Origin: Phallusia fumigata
Taxonomy: Eukaryota > Chordata > Ascidiacea > Phlebobranchia > Ascidiidae
Length of the DNA stretch: 21,046 bases
Reading direction: 5' to 3'
NCBI GenBank assembly: GCA_008931825.1
Contig: QXVZ01009375.1
Location: forward strand, 8,058-29,103
Positions within the stretch are counted from its first letter, which is position 1, and each line of letters begins with the position of its first letter. Under the pieces are notes generated by a model that had not been told where the DNA came from, searched no databases, and saw nothing but the letters and a program-made list of their open reading frames with translations. Shown here one piece after another: positions 18,181 to 21,046 of this stretch. Position numbers and translations under genes: made by a program.

Positions 18181-19380
18181 CTGCGGGGTGTTTGCGGAGG
18201 ATTGGAATTTAAACAACACCATGTCTCAAGAAGGAGCCTGATATACGCAAAGCTTTGCAACTAATGTACTTTTTACATTGGAACACTTTGCAGTGTCAAA
18301 CTTTTTTTAAATTATGCCCCACCAGATTTGAAAATGAACTGCTTTCGGGGTATTGGGTTTAATGATTGCAATAATCTTGTTCTGTATTTTTTACAAGTTT
18401 TTTTGCCAACTTGCAAAGTGATTTGAAAAATGTTGGTCTCACAACCAAGAATATAAGTAGTATCAAGAATTTAAGTTGTAAAACCCAGCCTAATACCCCG
18501 ATCTTTTTATAGACAACATGCATTGCTACACGTACGTCATGGACTCGTGCAGGTTTCTCCAGAAAACTCAACCATTGACGATTTAATGTCATATCATACG
18601 AATCCATTTAACTTTGAAACCAAGTTTGCTGCTTTTAACTTAACATGTATTCCAAAGACAAAATGTTATGTTAGGCATGTTTGTACATTTGTTCGTTTTC
18701 CAAACTAGTCAAAGTTTTGCGGTTTTGGGGAACATTCCAACTCATAGACTCTTTTTAGCGAAATACATATAGTCAGCATGATTGTCGCCTCGTTGTGGCA
18801 GCCACTTAGCTGCAGTGATAATGGAAGGACGGTAAATGAGGCGTAGTGACGGACAAAAACAAGAAGATTAGAAACTCTCCCTGGAGATATCAAGCCCCGC
18901 AGTCCAAATGATAGATTTTGTGTTGTGACTGACAGCCAATAAATGACAGGTAATGGTGGTTTTATAGTTGAGCAGTAACTTTTAAAAATCGATGTGCGTT
19001 AACTTGGGTCACATAAAAAGTGTGTGTATGCCTGGACGTCTTAAATCCATCGCGGGGAGCTATTATATTTGAAATGTGTTTTATATCAGAACTGGTTTAG
19101 TTGGAAAAATACTGACCAGGACTGGATCCCTCGTGTGTTAAAATCATTAGGCAAAAATGTAGTTTCAACAGGACACTTGAAACAGTTTGTTTGCCCATCT
19201 TAAAACTCTGGGGCTCTTGTAATCAAATATCGTTTTCCAAATTCGGAACTCCAACGCAAATCTAAAAATATCCCTCATGTTGATGTCTGTTTAAGGCAAT
19301 TAAAGGTGGAGCCGGTGCACTGACGCACGAAAGAGTGGAAATCAAATTTAACAAACACGCTAAAAGATCTGCGGTTACAA
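18181..19380. other. Gene-free AT-rich stretch, nothing recognised
   Basis: A palindrome GCAAAGCTTTGC at about 18248 is shared, as ACGCAAAGCTTTGCA, with 14041-14055. A short ATG frame at 18221 ends after six codons. No repeats, RNA genes or longer frames are convincing. Confidence 0.4.
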
Positions 19381-19404
19381 CCGTGAAACGAACAGGTTCC
19401 AAAT

Positions 19405-19470
19405 CAAACCCCCCTCCCCCTCAAATCGACAGTCCGTGACGTCAGCAGGAGACAATCACGTGCCAGATTC
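19405..19470. promoter_or_regulatory. Polypyrimidine tract, CRE and E-box cluster
   Basis: A C-rich tract (about 19409-19421) is followed by a perfect TGACGTCA at 19437-19444 and an E-box CACGTG at about 19457. These are factor-binding words in close order; promoter function is unproven. Confidence 0.35.
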
Positions 19471-20180
19471 GGATCTCGAAGCAGCCCGGATGCTCGCGAA
19501 ATGTCAGGGAGCGACAAAATCGCTGCATGCATTTTTCGGATCTCCTTGGCCCCAATGTTCTAAACGATTGTGGCAAAGGTTATGGAAACAGTTCCGCCAC
19601 TGATAGAACGAAACGACCCTGGATTCTGTGCTGAGAAGGCGGGTTTGGTGATGGTATGAAAGCAAATAAGGTCGGAGAACAGAATGTAGGTTACGTTTTT
19701 CTGCTCATCCGAATTAATTTTAACGACGTTCCGGCGAGCAATGTGGCGCGTTTTAATCTGGAAACTGAAACAAGTAGAAACTGAAACAAGGCAAAAACTT
19801 TAAAGCACGAAAGGCAAAGCGCGATGAAAAAACAAATACAATCCACAACAATGTCAGAAATGTGGGAAAACGCTGTAACATTAACCGGTCCTAAAAAACA
19901 GTCCTGTCAAACAATATACCAGCTATAAATGTTGTAGAAAACTTTTAAAAACCTTTAACACGGCAACAATTGCCCGAAAGGGTTAGAAAAAACCTAAAGT
20001 TGCAACTCAATCGTTGGTAATAAAACACAGATCGGGGATTCCGCGTTTGGTTACATCCGTCGCAAAACACGATAGCGATCAGAACGGCCTCTGTACGCGC
20101 ATACAGGGTTCCCTCATCAGCACGACAGCGCGCTATATTCGTGACAAACTACAACCGACGCATTGACAGGTCTCTTAGCA
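19471..20180. other. Gene-free stretch, nothing recognised
   Basis: AT-rich after 19660. A direct repeat GAAACTGAAACAAG is seen at about 19761-19790. No coding or RNA features. Confidence 0.4.
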
Positions 20181-20184
20181 CATG

Positions 20185-20450
20185 ACGTTATCAAGTACAC
20201 GCTCGCTTAATCTCGACCCGTACCGCGCACGCGCAGAGCCCCGGGCGGCAGGTGTACTGACAGGCGACCCTGAGCGCGCGCGTTCGCGATTTTTTAACGT
20301 TCTGTCGCGGTGACGTTGCGGCGCGCGGGCTCGACGGAACAATTGAATCGCGAGACTTAGCGAGGCTAAGCCGGTTCGCTTCCGAAAGGGCTCAATAGCG
20401 GAAAGGCGCGAGAGGTCGTTGAGTCGCGAACTGGATGGAAGCTGGTGGTA
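20185..20450. promoter_or_regulatory. CpG-island-like segment with NRF1-like site
   Basis: This is the densest CpG segment in the window, with GCGCGCG words around 20275 and 20320. GCGCACGCGCAG (20225-20236) resembles the NRF1 consensus TGCGCATGCGCA, and a partial site is near 20093. Such composition is typical of housekeeping-type promoters. A 118-codon minus-strand frame (20175-20531) covers it, rich in Arg, Ser and Ala, as expected from CpG-rich DNA read at random. No gene body is recognised next to it. Confidence 0.45.
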
Positions 20451-20459
20451 TTGTCGCCT

Positions 20460-21046
20460 ACACGGTAAAGACCTCATATAGATGCAGGAATTTTGCGGGG
20501 ATTTTGAATGCAAACAGAATTGCTGTGTCATGTTGCCGGCTGCAGTGTTGCTGCGTCACGCTAAATGCATTTGACAAGTCCCAAACATAATTTTTTTCAG
20601 ACGTGCTACGAAAAAGGTACAATGTCTGATTTCAAAAACAGATATATTTTTGTGTTGGCACTGTAGTTTTGGCTTGCAGGCAAGCACGTAAACAACAATA
20701 ACAACGGACAAAAGACGACAAGTACGAAACAACAGCGCCACAAGTGGTCGCTTCAGCCGGTATGCAACAAACATCAATAGATGTGAAACGCCTAGCTCTA
20801 CACCTCTGCTTTCAACAGTGCCTGTTTTTAATTCGCACCATGTTGCAAAACATCACAAATTGATTAATTTGTAGGACAGGTGACGCAGACGTCAGAAGAC
20901 GAACCGCACATGCAAAGTTCATTGGACCGCTTGACATACGGAAAACTTGGATTCGAACTTTTGCAACCAACTCAACATCGTGTGGGTTTGACAACAGACA
21001 AACGGACGACCTTTTCAGAAGTTATCTGTTTGGTGATAGTTTGCAC
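20460..21046. other. Gene-free stretch to window end
   Basis: Mixed composition, no convincing frame. An AGTTCGAATCC word on the minus strand at about 20950 resembles a tRNA T-loop, but flanking stems do not pair. A gene starting from the CpG-rich segment could continue beyond the window. Confidence 0.35.

Noticed and set aside
14041..18261. Shared 15-mer ACGCAAAGCTTTGCA at 14041 and 18246
   Set aside because: A palindromic 15-mer shared once in 21 kb is close to chance expectation, and flanks are unrelated.
20175..20531. 118-codon minus-strand frame
   Set aside because: It coincides with the CpG-rich segment, where stop codons are depleted by composition. The Arg/Ser/Ala-rich product has no domain pattern.
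20930..20965. tRNA T-arm-like AGTTCGAATCC on the minus strand
   Set aside because: The five bases on each side of the loop do not pair and no A box or acceptor stem is found.

Overview
The window looks like intergenic or intronic DNA from a metazoan nuclear genome. There are no long open reading frames, no compact gene order and no prokaryotic gene signatures. Composition is moderately AT-rich with CpG present throughout, and the repeats are animal-type: a hAT MITE with an intact 8-bp target duplication, a tRNA-derived SINE remnant and several foldback elements. High divergence between what look like two alleles fits a very polymorphic marine invertebrate. A tunicate such as Ciona is my best guess, but nothing here proves it.

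Layout. Positions 1-350 hold a CpG-rich stretch with a Z-DNA-prone tract. A one-base N at 1616 lies between two copies of the same 7-mer. Positions 2100-2930 carry two foldback elements and a GC-rich hairpin. Positions 3000-9900 are mostly featureless, with scattered TE remnants: a G-rich repeat pair near 3650/3722, a hAT terminus at 6995, an element-like cluster at 8305-8665, and a run of AACCGGTTC-like words at 9333-9510. At 9988-10244 a SINE-like sequence is interrupted by a 180-bp hAT MITE. Two further copies of the TTTCGACAAAC foldback family lie near 10930-11210 and 11600-11870. Positions 12440-12830 contain a CRE pair.

The dominant structure is a 1,817-bp direct repeat, 14150-15966 and 15967-17783, joined at a single N. 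Both Ns in the window sit between repeated flanks, so I read the repeat as two unmerged allelic contig ends, that is, a false duplication. If so, it gives a free two-haplotype alignment. Most of the unit differs by several percent with indels. A 203-bp block with three TGACGTCA sites plus FOX-like and GATA-like sites differs by one base. A 166-bp exon-like block carries only two differences, both synonymous.

Downstream, a TATAAATA at the end of each copy points rightward into a CpG-rich stretch (17784-18180), and another CpG-island-like region lies at 20185-20450. These are the best promoter candidates. Eight independent perfect TGACGTCA sites occur where well under one would be expected by chance. 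No complete protein-coding gene can be supported.
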